Of a stretch of DNA of 50,021 bases, positions 19,183-28,107 are shown piece by piece. The position numbers and the translations under genes were made by a program. Where the stretch lies: NCBI RefSeq assembly GCF_900060185.1, contig NZ_FIZY01000038.1, positions 1 through 50,021 of the forward strand. Direction: 5' to 3'. This DNA comes from Grimontia marina (GTDB taxonomy: Bacteria > Pseudomonadota > Gammaproteobacteria > Enterobacterales > Vibrionaceae). The notes below the pieces were generated by a model. The model was not told the DNA's origin. It ran no database searches and saw nothing but the letters and a program-made list of their open reading frames with translations. The stretch's first letter is position 1. Each line of letters begins with the position of its first letter.

Positions 19183-19791
19183 ATGTTCAGACGTCATCAC
19201 GTCTTAGTTGTATTTTTCCTCGCCCTATTGGGATTGACCGGATGTTCCACCCAACCTATTCCACAAACCGAGTGGCAAACTCACCAAAATGCCTTGGCAG
19301 AAATTACTGACTTCACGGCTAAAGGCAAAGTGGCACTGATCAGTCCAGAACAGCGCGTTTCCGCCAATTTTGTCTGGGAGCAGAAAGATGACGAACTTTC
19401 ACTCCGCCTGACCAACTTCCTCGGTACTACCCTGTTTAAGCTGGATGCCACTCCCGACATTGCGGTTTTGGTCGATGGCGACGGTGAACGTTATGTCGGT
19501 AGAAACGCCGCAAGTCTTTTAAAGCAACTGACAGGCATTGCGCTGCCCGTTGACGAGATGATGCAGTGGGTCAAAGGGCTGCCTGCAGAACAAAACGAAT
19601 ATACGCTTGGCGCAGACAACCGCTTGGCATTCCTGAGTGAAAACAAAGCCGATACCAATCAGGCTGGCTGGCAGTTGGAGTACACAGGCTACGATGCTGA
19701 CACCAATAACCTGCTGCCATCAAAAATCAAAATGAATCAGCACCAGCAAAAAGTGAATCTGGTGATTTCTGAATGGGTTTTACCTCAATGA
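19183..19791 (+). CDS. lolB: Outer-membrane lipoprotein receptor LolB
   Basis: Accepts lipoproteins from periplasmic LolA and inserts them into the outer membrane. From ATG 19183 the protein has 202 residues with a lipoprotein signal ending LLGLTGC (C21). The usual LolB order follows: [27 protein letters not shown], the LGTTLFKL strand, and MMQWVKGLP near the middle. An in-frame ATG at 19123 would add 20 residues lying inside the repeat element and before the signal peptide, so it was rejected. It overlaps ispE by 4 bp (ATGA), as in E. coli relatives. Confidence 0.95.
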   Translation: MFRRHHVLVVFFLALLGLTGCSTQPIPQTEWQTHQNALAEITDFTAKGKVALISPEQRVSANFVWEQKDDELSLRLTNFLGTTLFKLDATPDIAVLVDGDGERYVGRNAASLLKQLTGIALPVDEMMQWVKGLPAEQNEYTLGADNRLAFLSENKADTNQAGWQLEYTGYDADTNNLLPSKIKMNQHQQKVNLVISEWVLPQ

Positions 19792-20636
19792 CGCAAACCA
19801 CTTCAGTTTGGCCAGCACCGGCCAAACTTAACCTTTTCCTGTATATCACGGGTCAGCGCGATAATGGCTATCACGATCTGCAAACCCTTTTTCAGTTTCT
19901 AGATTACGGCGATACCCTGTCCATTACCCCCAATAACAGTGGTGAAGTCACCCTGTCACCGGAAATTGAAGGCGTCCCAGCAGATGAAAATCTGATCTAC
20001 CGCGCAGCGATGGCAATCAAAGAAAAAACCGGATCTACCTTGGGCGCGCACATTCACGTCGAAAAAGTGTTGCCAATGGGCGGCGGTTTAGGCGGCGGCT
20101 CTTCCAACGCTGCCACCACATTAGTTGCACTCAATCACCTCTGGGAAGCCCAGCTTTCTGTTGATGAATTAGCCGATATGGGGCTGACACTGGGTGCGGA
20201 TGTCCCTGTATTTGTGCGCGGTACCACAGCGTTTGCAGAAGGGGTTGGAGAATTGCTCCAACCTGCCGAAGCAGAAGAGAAGTGGTACCTGGTAGCCAAG
20301 CCTGAGGTGAGCATTGCAACCGCAAAAATTTTTGGTCACCCCTCACTGACTCGCAATACTCCAAAGCGCACACTAAATGCGCTGTTGGCGGCAGATTACG
20401 AAAACGATTGCGAAAAGATAGTCAGAGAGTTGTTTCCAGAGGTTGATAAGGCTATTTCGTGGCTGCTAGAATACGCGCCGTCGAGACTGACCGGGACCGG
20501 CGCCTGCGTTTTCGCAGAATTCGAAAACGAAGAGGACGCGCGAGCCACTTTAAACAAATTGCCCGACTGGCTCACTGGCTTTGTCGCACGTGGTGTGAAT
20601 ACCTCACCACTGCTGTCGACACTGAAAGTACAATGA
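19788..20636 (+). CDS. ispE: 4-diphosphocytidyl-2-C-methyl-D-erythritol kinase
   Basis: Phosphorylates the 2-hydroxyl of CDP-methylerythritol in the MEP isoprenoid pathway. 282 residues from ATG 19788, which overlaps the lolB stop. GHMP-kinase motifs: [21 protein letters not shown] near the start with its catalytic lysine, [17 protein letters not shown] (ATP loop, about 92-108), GADVPVF and [12 protein letters not shown] near the C-terminus. An upstream in-frame ATG at 19773 lies inside lolB and was not chosen. prs follows 42 bp later. Confidence 0.96.
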   Translation: MTQTTSVWPAPAKLNLFLYITGQRDNGYHDLQTLFQFLDYGDTLSITPNNSGEVTLSPEIEGVPADENLIYRAAMAIKEKTGSTLGAHIHVEKVLPMGGGLGGGSSNAATTLVALNHLWEAQLSVDELADMGLTLGADVPVFVRGTTAFAEGVGELLQPAEAEEKWYLVAKPEVSIATAKIFGHPSLTRNTPKRTLNALLAADYENDCEKIVRELFPEVDKAISWLLEYAPSRLTGTGACVFAEFENEEDARATLNKLPDWLTGFVARGVNTSPLLSTLKVQ

Positions 20637-20678
20637 GACAGACAACACTCAATGGATGCAACCCCGAGGTTTTCCACC

Positions 20679-21626
20679 GTGCCTGATATGAAGCTGTTTG
20701 CTGGTAATGCAACGCCTGTACTCGCCCAACGCATTGCGAATCGCCTATATATGTCACTAGGTGACGCTACTGTTAGTCGTTTTTCTGACGGTGAAGTGTG
20801 TGTACAAATCAATGAAAACGTGCGGGGTAGCGACGTATTCGTTATCCAGTCGACTTGTGCGCCTACCAATGACAACCTGATGGAATTGGTTGTGATGATC
20901 GACGCACTGCGTCGCGCATCAGCTGGCCGAATCACTGCAGTTATCCCTTACTTCGGCTACGCTCGCCAAGACCGCCGTGTGCGTTCTGCGCGTGTGCCAA
21001 TCACTGCAAAAGTTATCGCAGACTTCCTGTCTAATGTAGGTGTTGACCGCGTTCTGACTGTTGACCTGCACGCAGAGCAAATCCAAGGCTTCTTCGACGT
21101 ACCAGTAGACAACATCTTCGGTACGCCGGTACTTCTGGAAGACATGCTGGCGAAGAAACTGGAAGATCCAGTGGTTGTTTCTCCAGACATCGGTGGCGTT
21201 GTACGTGCACGTGCAACTGCAAAACTGCTGGATGACACTGACATCGCGATCATCGACAAACGCCGCCCGCGCGCGAACGTTTCTCAGGTTATGCACCTGA
21301 TCGGTGACGTTGAAGGCCGTGACTGCATCATCGTTGACGACATGATCGACACCGGTGGCACTCTGTGTAAAGCAGCAGAAGCACTGAAAAACCGTGGCGC
21401 GAAGCGTGTATTCGCTTACGCAACTCACGCAGTGTTCTCTGGCAACGCACCTCAAAACATCAAAGAATCTGTGATTGATGAAGTGATCGTCACTGACTCA
21501 ATCCCGCTGAGCGCAGAAATGCAAGCGACCGGTAAAGTTTCACAGCTGACTCTGTCAGGCATGTTGGCTGAAGCAATCCGCCGCATCAGCAATGAAGAAT
21601 CTATCTCTGCAATGTTCGATTCTTAA
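20679..21626 (+). CDS. prs: Ribose-phosphate pyrophosphokinase (PRPP synthetase)
   Basis: Makes PRPP from ribose 5-phosphate and ATP for nucleotide, histidine and NAD synthesis. I chose GTG 20679 ([13 protein letters not shown]): it gives 315 residues, the E. coli length, matches the E. coli GTG start, and has a gagg site about 9 bases upstream. An ATG at 20652 would add unrelated residues. Motifs: [26 protein letters not shown] (ATP loop), [18 protein letters not shown] and the PRPP-binding [12 protein letters not shown]. It ends at a strong terminator. Confidence 0.97.
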   Translation: MPDMKLFAGNATPVLAQRIANRLYMSLGDATVSRFSDGEVCVQINENVRGSDVFVIQSTCAPTNDNLMELVVMIDALRRASAGRITAVIPYFGYARQDRRVRSARVPITAKVIADFLSNVGVDRVLTVDLHAEQIQGFFDVPVDNIFGTPVLLEDMLAKKLEDPVVVSPDIGGVVRARATAKLLDDTDIAIIDKRRPRANVSQVMHLIGDVEGRDCIIVDDMIDTGGTLCKAAEALKNRGAKRVFAYATHAVFSGNAPQNIKESVIDEVIVTDSIPLSAEMQATGKVSQLTLSGMLAEAIRRISNEESISAMFDS

Positions 21627-21645
21627 TCGCTCCCTTTTGCAGATG

Positions 21646-21677
21646 AAACGCCTCGCTTTCGCGGGGCGTTTTTGTTT
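21646..21677 (+). terminator. Rho-independent terminator of prs
   Basis: Stem aaacgcctcgc / gcggggcgttt (11 bp, one wobble), 4-nt loop, followed by a T-rich tract (tttgtttt). Confidence 0.85.
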
Positions 21678-21769
21678 TGCACAGATAATGGTAGGATAAG
21701 CCGCTTTTGGCACAGGGCGGTTTACCGTTGTGCATAAAACTGTCTACACAGAATAATGAGAATCTCACC

Positions 21770-22360
21770 GTGAGCGATAAAATTCGTCTTTTAGTGGGTC
21801 TGGCAAATCCAGGGCCGGAATATGCAAAAACCCGTCATAATGCGGGTGCCTGGGTGGTTGAAGAATTAGCGCGCATTCATAACGTGTCGCTGAAAGAAGA
21901 CAAAAAATACTTCGGTTTGACTGCCAGAATCAGTGTGGGTGGCGAAGACCTCCGTCTACTCGTCCCAACCACATTTATGAATCTGTCAGGCAAGTCGGTC
22001 GCTGCACTGGCGAAATTCTTCCAAATCAAACCGGAAGAAATCATGGTGGCTCATGACGAGCTGGATTTGCCACCAGGTGTTGCCAAATTTAAGAAAGGTG
22101 GCGGTCACGGTGGCCATAATGGTCTTCGCGACATCATCAGCAAAATGGGCAACAACAAAGAATTCTATCGTCTTCGTGTCGGGATCGGACATCCTGGGCA
22201 CAAAGACAAAGTGGCGGGTTTTGTGCTGACAAAAGCACCTGCCAACGAACAAAGCCAAATCGAGCAAGCCGTTGACGAAGCCGTTCGCTGCATCGACATT
22301 TTGCTGAAAGAAGATCTGGCCAAGGCGCAAAATCGCCTGCATACATTTAAGGCTCAGTAA
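21770..22360 (+). CDS. pth: Peptidyl-tRNA hydrolase
   Basis: Frees tRNA from peptidyl-tRNA dropped by ribosomes. I chose GTG 21770 ([18 protein letters not shown]): it gives 196 residues, typical for Pth. The open frame extends upstream to 21707, but those residues do not resemble the family. Key motifs: [16 protein letters not shown] with the catalytic histidine and the substrate-binding asparagine, [18 protein letters not shown] with the catalytic aspartate, and [13 protein letters not shown]. The Shine-Dalgarno is weak. ychF follows after 51 bp. Confidence 0.95.
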   Translation: MSDKIRLLVGLANPGPEYAKTRHNAGAWVVEELARIHNVSLKEDKKYFGLTARISVGGEDLRLLVPTTFMNLSGKSVAALAKFFQIKPEEIMVAHDELDLPPGVAKFKKGGGHGGHNGLRDIISKMGNNKEFYRLRVGIGHPGHKDKVAGFVLTKAPANEQSQIEQAVDEAVRCIDILLKEDLAKAQNRLHTFKAQ

Positions 22361-22411
22361 GCGTCAGCTGACTGAGCTTTCACTGTTTATACAACGAAAG
22401 GTTACCATCTC

Positions 22412-23503
22412 ATGGGTTTTAAATGCGGTATCGTTGGTTTGCCAAATGTCGGTAAATCAACTCTGTTCAACGCTCTGACCAAAGCAGGTATTGAAGCGGC
22501 TAACTTCCCGTTCTGTACCATCGAACCAAACACTGGCGTGGTACCAGTGCCAGATCTGCGCTTGGACGCACTGGCTAAAATCGTAAACCCACAACGTATC
22601 CTGCCAACCACGATGGAATTCGTAGACATCGCTGGTCTGGTTGCAGGTGCTTCTAAAGGTGAAGGTCTGGGTAACAAATTCCTGGCTAACATCCGTGAAA
22701 CTGACGCGATTGGCCACGTTGTTCGTTGTTTTGAAAATGACAACATCATCCACGTTGCGGGTAAAGTGAACCCAGCTGACGATATCGATGTTATCAACAC
22801 CGAACTGGCACTGTCTGACATGGAAGCGTGTGAACGCGCTATCCAGCGCCAAGCGAAGAAAGCGAAAGGCGGTGACCGCGATGCGAAATTCGAAATCGCG
22901 GTACTGGAAAAGCTACTTCCAGTGTTGGAAGAAGGCAAAATGCTGCGTTCTGTTGAACTGACCAAAGAAGAACACGCAGCGGTTGACTACCTGAACTTCC
23001 TGACCATGAAGCCGACCATGTACATCGCAAACGTGAATGATGATGGTTTTGAGAACAACCCTTACCTGGATATCGTTCGTGAAATCGCTGAAGCCGAAGG
23101 TGCAACTGTTGTTGCAGTTTGTGCAGAAATCGAAGGCGAACTGTCTGAGCTGGACGCTGATGAAGCGGCAGTGTTCCTGGAAGAAATGGGTCTTGAAGAA
23201 CCTGGCCTGAACCGCGTGATCCGCGCAGGTTACGATCTGCTGACGCTACAAACTTACTTCACCGCTGGTGTGAAAGAAGTACGCGCTTGGACTATCCCTG
23301 TCGGTGCAACTGCACCACAAGCTGCGGGTAAGATCCACACTGACTTCGAAAAAGGCTTTATCCGTGCAGAAATCATCGGTTACGACGATTACATCGAAAA
23401 CAACGGTGAAGCAGGCGCGAAAGTAGCGGGTAAATGGCGTTTGGAAGGTAAAGATTACATCGTTAAAGACGGCGACGTTATCCACTTCCGCTTTAACGTG
23501 TAA
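22412..23503 (+). CDS. ychF: Ribosome-binding ATPase YchF (OBG family)
   Basis: A P-loop NTPase of the Obg group that prefers ATP and binds ribosomes; in relatives it tunes stress responses. 363 residues, equal to the E. coli protein. G1 motif GLPNVGKST at about 8-16, switch-region [17 protein letters not shown], a coiled-coil arm (about 130-200), NVND in place of the usual NKxD (the known basis for ATP preference), and a C-terminal TGS domain from about residue 280. A ggttaccatct leader precedes the ATG. The tatacccaaac repeat separates it from the hairpin that likely was its terminator. Confidence 0.97.
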   Translation: MGFKCGIVGLPNVGKSTLFNALTKAGIEAANFPFCTIEPNTGVVPVPDLRLDALAKIVNPQRILPTTMEFVDIAGLVAGASKGEGLGNKFLANIRETDAIGHVVRCFENDNIIHVAGKVNPADDIDVINTELALSDMEACERAIQRQAKKAKGGDRDAKFEIAVLEKLLPVLEEGKMLRSVELTKEEHAAVDYLNFLTMKPTMYIANVNDDGFENNPYLDIVREIAEAEGATVVAVCAEIEGELSELDADEAAVFLEEMGLEEPGLNRVIRAGYDLLTLQTYFTAGVKEVRAWTIPVGATAPQAAGKIHTDFEKGFIRAEIIGYDDYIENNGEAGAKVAGKWRLEGKDYIVKDGDVIHFRFNV

Positions 23504-23520
23504 TTACAAATACAATCTCT

Positions 23521-23786
23521 TATACCCAAACGACCTGAAGATGCTCGTATTCAGAGGCCATCAATGCGTTCAATTCGAGGCAAATTTTACGAGGAATAGT
23601 CATTCTATTTCCGTGGAATTTAACGAAGAAGTGGGCGCATTGAGGGTCTCCCTTCGGGCGAGTTGACTGACGCCGTGCTCTTTGTTGTTCCTTTTTGATG
23701 GAGGTGACTACACCTACAAAGGAACGCCGCGATCACAACGCCAGTCAAACTCGCTGAATCCTGCATCTTCAGGGTGTTTGGGTATA
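23521..23786 (-). repeat. Repeat family with tatacccaaac ends, 266-bp copy
   Basis: It has the same perfect 11-bp terminal inverted pair as the copy at 18960, in opposite orientation. Read on the minus strand it matches that copy closely (gattcagcgag, actggcgttgtgatcgcggc, cgtcagtcaactcgcccgaa), then carries an extra block of about 90 bp (roughly 23545-23635) that the shorter copy lacks. It sits between ychF and the downstream terminator. Confidence 0.82.
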
Positions 23787-23790
23787 TTAA

Positions 23791-23817
23791 AAAGCTGGCT
23801 TCTGCCAGCTTTTTTAT
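23791..23817 (+). terminator. Rho-independent terminator behind ychF and the repeat
   Basis: Stem aaagctggc / gccagcttt, 4-nt loop, then T run. Probably the original ychF terminator, pushed 266 bp away by the repeat. Confidence 0.8.
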
Positions 23818-23931
23818 TTCCCGAAGTTAAGGACTTGCAACGCTTTCAAGCTTGAGTTGTTAGAATTTCAACCTTCCTGCTCACTTTCACACCGAACTCA
23901 CCAAATGGGTAAAAAAAGCCAAGAAAAAAGG

Positions 23932-23960
23932 TTGACGTTGTCAGCCCTTCTTCGCATAAT
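23932..23960 (+). promoter_or_regulatory. Sigma-70 promoter of the tRNA array
   Basis: TTGACG (23932-23937), 17-bp spacer, CATAAT (23955-23960), then a GC-rich discriminator gcgcccc. The last feature is typical of stable-RNA promoters under stringent control. Confidence 0.75.
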
Positions 23961-23999
23961 GCGCCCCGCACTCAGGGGGAGACCCCAGAAAGTAAAGAT

Positions 24000-24076
24000 G
24001 GCTACGTAGCTCAGTTGGTTAGAGCACATCACTCATAATGATGGGGTCACAGGTTCGAATCCCGTCGTAGCCACCA
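24000..24076 (+). tRNA. tRNA-Met (CAT), elongator
   Basis: 77 nt with encoded CCA. Anticodon loop ctCATaa, T arm gttcgaat, acceptor GGCTACG pairing CGTAGCC. First gene of the array. The acceptor closes with a normal G1-C72 pair and resembles elongator, not initiator, tRNA. Confidence 0.95.
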
Positions 24077-24097
24077 TCTTCTTTCCTGTGCAAATAT

Positions 24098-24184
24098 GCG
24101 ATGGTGGCGGAATTGGTAGACGCGCTAGCTTCAGGTGTTAGTGTCCTTACGGACGTGAGAGTTCAAGTCTCTCCCTTCGCACCA
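24098..24184 (+). tRNA. tRNA-Leu (CAG), copy 1
   Basis: 87 nt with a long variable arm and CCA. Anticodon loop ttCAGgt. Acceptor GCGATGG against CCTTCGC leaves a T-T mismatch at the fifth pair, shared by all four Leu copies here. Confidence 0.93.
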
Positions 24185-24210
24185 AATCTTTGCTAAGGCA
24201 AAGTAACTGT

Positions 24211-24285
24211 TGGGGTATCGCCAAGCGGTAAGGCAGCGGCTTTTGATGCCGCCATTCCCTGGTTCGAATCCAGGTACCCCAGCCA
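24211..24285 (+). tRNA. tRNA-Gln (TTG), copy 1
   Basis: 75 nt, acceptor TGGGGTA / TACCCCA, anticodon loop ttTTGat, T arm ggttcgaatcc, CCA encoded. Confidence 0.95.
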
Positions 24286-24296
24286 TATTTCAGGTT

Positions 24297-24373
24297 GGCT
24301 ACGTAGCTCAGTTGGTTAGAGCACATCACTCATAATGATGGGGTCACAGGTTCGAATCCCGTCGTAGCCACCA
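24297..24373 (+). tRNA. tRNA-Met (CAT), copy 2
   Basis: Identical in sequence to the copy at 24000; part of the same transcription unit, 11 bp after tRNA-Gln. Confidence 0.95.
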
Positions 24374-24464
24374 CTAATATTGAAGGTCTTGAGACTTTCA
24401 GCCAGATAAGAGAAACTACCGATTCTCAGAAAGCGAAGGCTTTCAGTCTGGGAAAACAAAATTT

Positions 24465-24551
24465 GCGATGGTGGCGGAATTGGTAGACGCGCTAGCTTCA
24501 GGTGTTAGTGTCCTTACGGACGTGAGAGTTCAAGTCTCTCCCTTCGCACCA
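24465..24551 (+). tRNA. tRNA-Leu (CAG), copy 2
   Basis: Identical to copy 1 through all 87 nt. A 91-bp spacer separates it from tRNA-Met copy 2. Confidence 0.93.
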
Positions 24552-24607
24552 AATACCTTGCTCGAAAGAGAGTCAGACAAGGCTAAAAACTGACAACAAT
24601 TCGGATT

Positions 24608-24694
24608 GTGATGGTGGCGGAATTGGTAGACGCGCTAGCTTCAGGTGTTAGTGTCCTTACGGACGTGAGAGTTCAAGTCTCTCCCTTCGCACCA
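24608..24694 (+). tRNA. tRNA-Leu (CAG), copy 3, variant acceptor
   Basis: As copy 1 except the acceptor begins GTGATGG, so position 2 pairs T-G in place of C-G in addition to the shared T-T mismatch. The spacer before it (24552-24607) resembles the one after it (24695-24752), pointing to tandem duplication. Confidence 0.88.
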
Positions 24695-24752
24695 ATCCCC
24701 TTGCTCTAAAAGAGAGTCAGACAAGGTTAAAAACTGACAGACAATTAGGTTT

Positions 24753-24839
24753 GCGATGGTGGCGGAATTGGTAGACGCGCTAGCTTCAGGTGTTAGTGTC
24801 CTTACGGACGTGAGAGTTCAAGTCTCTCCCTTCGCACCA
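24753..24839 (+). tRNA. tRNA-Leu (CAG), copy 4
   Basis: Identical to copy 1. Its preceding spacer shares tcagacaagg and aaaaactgaca with the spacer before copy 3. Confidence 0.93.
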
Positions 24840-24866
24840 AACCTTTGCTGAAAAGCATAAAACAAT

Positions 24867-24941
24867 TGGGGTATCGCCAAGCGGTAAGGCAGCGGCTTTT
24901 GATGCCGCCATTCCCTGGTTCGAATCCAGGTACCCCAGCCA
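24867..24941 (+). tRNA. tRNA-Gln (TTG), copy 2
   Basis: Identical to the tRNA-Gln at 24211. Last gene of the array, directly followed by a terminator. Confidence 0.95.
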
Positions 24942-24947
24942 TATTTA

Positions 24948-24975
24948 AAAGCTCGCTTCTAGCGGGCTTTTCTCG
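24948..24975 (+). terminator. Terminator of the tRNA array
   Basis: Stem aaagctcgct / agcgggcttt (10 bp, one wobble) with a 3-nt loop, followed by tctcgttttt. Confidence 0.75.
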
Positions 24976-25087
24976 TTTTTAAACCAAGGCTCTGTTGAGC
25001 CTCGGAAATTCTCCCCAAACCTTACGTGGTTGAAAGCCGCTGCAATCCCTGTACGCTTGGAGTATTCGGAACAAGGAATTAGCAGTC

Positions 25088-26560
25088 ATGGCGTCGTTCG
25101 AAAATCCTATCAAGCATCAAGTCTATCTTTCATTGCCGGAAGACATGTATTCTCCCCTCGCGCCACGCCGCGTGGAGTCGCCTTCTCTTTTAGCACTTAA
25201 CAAAGCATTACTTGATGAATATGGCTTGGCGAGCAACTGGTTTGAGGATGCCAAAGGCATTCACTTTCTTGCAGGCAATGGCGACTATGACGGTGAAAGC
25301 CCTGTTGCGATGGCTTATGCGGGTCATCAATTTGGGCACTACTCGCCACTGCTTGGGGACGGCCGCGCGCATATGCTGGGTCAAGTTCAAATAGCAAATG
25401 GCGCATACGTTGATGTGCAACTGAAAGGCTCCGGCAGAACCCCTTACTCGCGAGGTGGCGATGGAAGAGCAACGGTTGGGGCTGTCGTACGCGAATACCT
25501 CATCAGCGAAGCCATGGCGGGGCTTGGTATACCGACCACCCGCACCCTTGCCATTCTGGGGACTGGCGAGTCCGTGATGCGCGATTACCAAATGGTGCCG
25601 GGCGGTATTCAGGTTCGCACAGGTGCCAGTCATATTCGCGTGGGCTCTTTTCAATATGCTTATGCCAAGATGGGTAAAGATGGCGTCCAAGCGCTTGCCG
25701 ATCACCTTATCGAGCATCACTTCGTGGAAGTGGCCAGTCATGAAGATAAATACCCGGCCTTACTTGAAGCCGTTGCCGTTCGTCAAGCACAGCTGATTTC
25801 AAAATGGATGCTGGTTGGTTTTATCCATGGTGTTATGAACACTGACAATATGTCTCTGGTTGGTGAAACCATCGACTTTGGTCCTTGTGCCTTTATGGAT
25901 GAGTTCAAGGCCAAGAAAGTATTCAGCTCAATAGACCGCGACGGTCGATACGCTTGGGATCAGCAGGCCAATATCGGCTACTGGAACCTGTCACGCTTTG
26001 CAGAAACTTTGCTGCCTCTGTTTGCTGACGACTCGGATGAGGCGGTGAAGATTGCGGAAGATAAACTCCAGACCTATATCGTCACCTTCCAGGAGCTGTT
26101 CCAAGAAGGATTAATGGCTAAGCTCGCGATCACTGCCAATTCAAAAGAGGCTGATGCCTTTGTTAATCAAGCACTGCCAACGCTGGAATCTGAGCGTATC
26201 GACTTCACGCTGTTTTTTGATGCACTGACACGTGTTGCCAATGGAGAAGAAAAGACTGAACTGCTTTCCCTGTTCGATAATCAGGATAAAGGTCGGGCTT
26301 GGGTCAGTGAGTGGAATTCACTTAAAGATGATAGTGAAGCAACACTAAAGGCAATGCGAGAAGCCAACCCTGCATTAATTGCCCGAAACCATCAGGTGGA
26401 AAAAGCGATTGAAGATGCAATGGAAAAGAACGACTCTGCGCTATTCCACCGACTGGCAGAAGCACTGAAAACACCTTATACCATCAGCGAAGAAAACCGG
26501 GACCTACAAACGCCACCAGCACCGGAAGAGCGTGTACTAAGAACATTCTGCGGCACATAG
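25088..26560 (+). CDS. selO: Protein adenylyltransferase SelO (YdiU)
   Basis: A pseudokinase-fold enzyme that transfers AMP to serine, threonine or tyrosine hydroxyls of other proteins, linked to redox stress in E. coli (family knowledge). 490 residues. Typical blocks: YAGHQFGHYSPLLGDGRA near 78, LKGSGRTPYSRGGDGRA around 113-129, ISEAMAGLGIPTTRTLA, and the active-site region HGVMNTDNMSLVGETIDFGP (about 247-266) with its metal-binding N and D. The C-terminus ends TFCGT, keeping the near-terminal cysteine (C488) of bacterial SelO. An aaggaattagcag leader fits ATG 25088. Monocistronic, convergent with ubiF. Confidence 0.95.
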   Translation: MASFENPIKHQVYLSLPEDMYSPLAPRRVESPSLLALNKALLDEYGLASNWFEDAKGIHFLAGNGDYDGESPVAMAYAGHQFGHYSPLLGDGRAHMLGQVQIANGAYVDVQLKGSGRTPYSRGGDGRATVGAVVREYLISEAMAGLGIPTTRTLAILGTGESVMRDYQMVPGGIQVRTGASHIRVGSFQYAYAKMGKDGVQALADHLIEHHFVEVASHEDKYPALLEAVAVRQAQLISKWMLVGFIHGVMNTDNMSLVGETIDFGPCAFMDEFKAKKVFSSIDRDGRYAWDQQANIGYWNLSRFAETLLPLFADDSDEAVKIAEDKLQTYIVTFQELFQEGLMAKLAITANSKEADAFVNQALPTLESERIDFTLFFDALTRVANGEEKTELLSLFDNQDKGRAWVSEWNSLKDDSEATLKAMREANPALIARNHQVEKAIEDAMEKNDSALFHRLAEALKTPYTISEENRDLQTPPAPEERVLRTFCGT

Positions 26561-26613
26561 CCTTAGCTCAACGAGTAAATTTAGCGACATGACTGACGCT
26601 GGACGCTAGATAA

Positions 26614-26643
26614 ATGGCGATAGACAAGACAGTTTATCGCCAT
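26614..26643. terminator. Hairpin between convergent selO and ubiF
   Basis: Nine-bp stem atggcgata / tatcgccat with a 12-nt loop between convergent genes; no strong T tract, so its efficiency is uncertain. Confidence 0.45.
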
Positions 26644-26652
26644 CCAGACTAT

Positions 26653-27813
26653 TCAAAGTCCCATAGCGTACTTCAGCACCTGCTGCTTAACTGGGCCACT
26701 GTTTTCTGCCAGCTTTAAGCCGACATTGCGAAGTAGTTTAAGCGGCGCTATTTCGTTGCTGAACCCACCATAGAACACATCCATACCGGTTTGCATGATA
26801 AGGTTATCCGGTTTACGTTTGCGCTCGTAAGCTGCCAATACGTCTTCATTCAACCACTCTACACCTGCATCGGCGACCACATCCAGCAAAGCATCCACGT
26901 CTTTAAAGCCGAGGTTTACTCCCTGCCCTGCCAACGGATTGATAGTGTGGGCAGCATCTCCCAATATCACCACATTCTTGTTGAAGTAACGCTGGGCATG
27001 CCGACGGGTTAGCGGGAACGCACCTTGTTGGATGACTTCAATATCACCCAGCTCTTGCGGGAAGTGCGCAAGGATCTCTTCCCTTAGCGCCTCTGGCGAC
27101 ATGGCACACAAAGCTTTTATGCGTGATGGGCTGTCATACCACACCAATGAACCTTGATGCCCAGGTAGCGGCAGGAAAGACCTTGGGCCATCGGGTGTGA
27201 ACCACTGCCAGGTAATATCTTGCTGTGGCAGGTCAGTTTTAACATTCACCAACATACAATGCTGACGGTAATCCCACGCAGTCACACCAATTTTGGCGTA
27301 ATCACGTACACGGGAATTCGCCCCATCCGCACCGACCAGCCAACGGCCATGAAGCAAAGTGCCATCTTCCAATTCAACAACGTGCCCTTCGGAGTCGGCA
27401 AGCATAGCGACAATATTGCCCGGGCAAAGTACTTCCAGATTCTCTTGCGCCAAGCAAGCATTCCAAAGTGCGAGTTGCAGGATACGGTTTTCCACAATGA
27501 AACCGAGCTCTGCTAAATCCATGCTATCTGCACTGAAGCGGATACGACACTCAGGATGCTCCCAGGTTTCCAGACGTCGATAAGGGCAAAGACGCATGTC
27601 CAGCAGGTGATCCCAAACTTTCAGGGATTTGAGCAAAGAGACAGAGGCAGGAGAAATCGCAGACACGCGAAGATCCATTGGCTGCTCAGGAGAATAGGCT
27701 TTTGGCTCGCTTCGCTCAACCATGGCAACGCGTTTACCCTGCTTGGCAAGGCCCAATGCCGTGGCAGCACCGACCATACCACCGCCAACGACGATAATAT
27801 CGAATTGTTTCAT
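26653..27813 (-). CDS. ubiF: Ubiquinone-biosynthesis FAD monooxygenase UbiF
   Basis: Hydroxylates 2-octaprenyl-3-methyl-6-methoxy-1,4-benzoquinol in ubiquinone synthesis, at the inner face of the cytoplasmic membrane. 386 residues. FAD-binding motif VVGGGMVGAATALGLAKQG (about 8-26), the WLVGADGANSRVRD motif (about 159-172), and the second FAD motif GDAAHTINPLAGQGVNLGFK (about 287-306). UbiF, UbiH and VisC are similar; the name rests on synteny with the tRNA array and miaB, as in E. coli, and on overall likeness to UbiF. Divergent from miaB. Confidence 0.9.
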   Translation of the reverse strand: MKQFDIIVVGGGMVGAATALGLAKQGKRVAMVERSEPKAYSPEQPMDLRVSAISPASVSLLKSLKVWDHLLDMRLCPYRRLETWEHPECRIRFSADSMDLAELGFIVENRILQLALWNACLAQENLEVLCPGNIVAMLADSEGHVVELEDGTLLHGRWLVGADGANSRVRDYAKIGVTAWDYRQHCMLVNVKTDLPQQDITWQWFTPDGPRSFLPLPGHQGSLVWYDSPSRIKALCAMSPEALREEILAHFPQELGDIEVIQQGAFPLTRRHAQRYFNKNVVILGDAAHTINPLAGQGVNLGFKDVDALLDVVADAGVEWLNEDVLAAYERKRKPDNLIMQTGMDVFYGGFSNEIAPLKLLRNVGLKLAENSGPVKQQVLKYAMGL

Positions 27814-28107
27814 AACACAATCTCTAAAATTCCTGCGCCCATTCTAGCGCCACCTGACTTAAATGCGACTCCTGTAGGCGTTGCTCATCCCTAAATCCAC
27901 TAAAAAATTTGGGGAGAACGTGATCTGGTCACAGATTGACTAAAGCAGTACAATACGCGGCTTATCAAAGGTTGGGGCTATTTTTCGTTGCCTCAAGCCG
28001 AACAAAGAACCATGATTTCCGGTTGGGATTTCCGCGGCGAACAGCCAGCGATGATTAAGTGCTTCCCAACCGGAACACGTAAAACATCAACATGAGCAAT
28101 GAGTTAC

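Larger units (their letters stand above)
23504..23999. other. ychF-tRNA intergenic region
   Basis: 496 bp without a protein gene. It holds the 266-bp repeat (23521-23786), a terminator (23791-23817) and the tRNA promoter (23932-23960). Confidence 0.7.

Noticed and set aside
24147-24329. Reverse-strand ORF across the tRNA array
   Set aside because: It is antisense to tRNA-Leu, tRNA-Gln and tRNA-Met genes; repeated tRNA sequence creates such frames.
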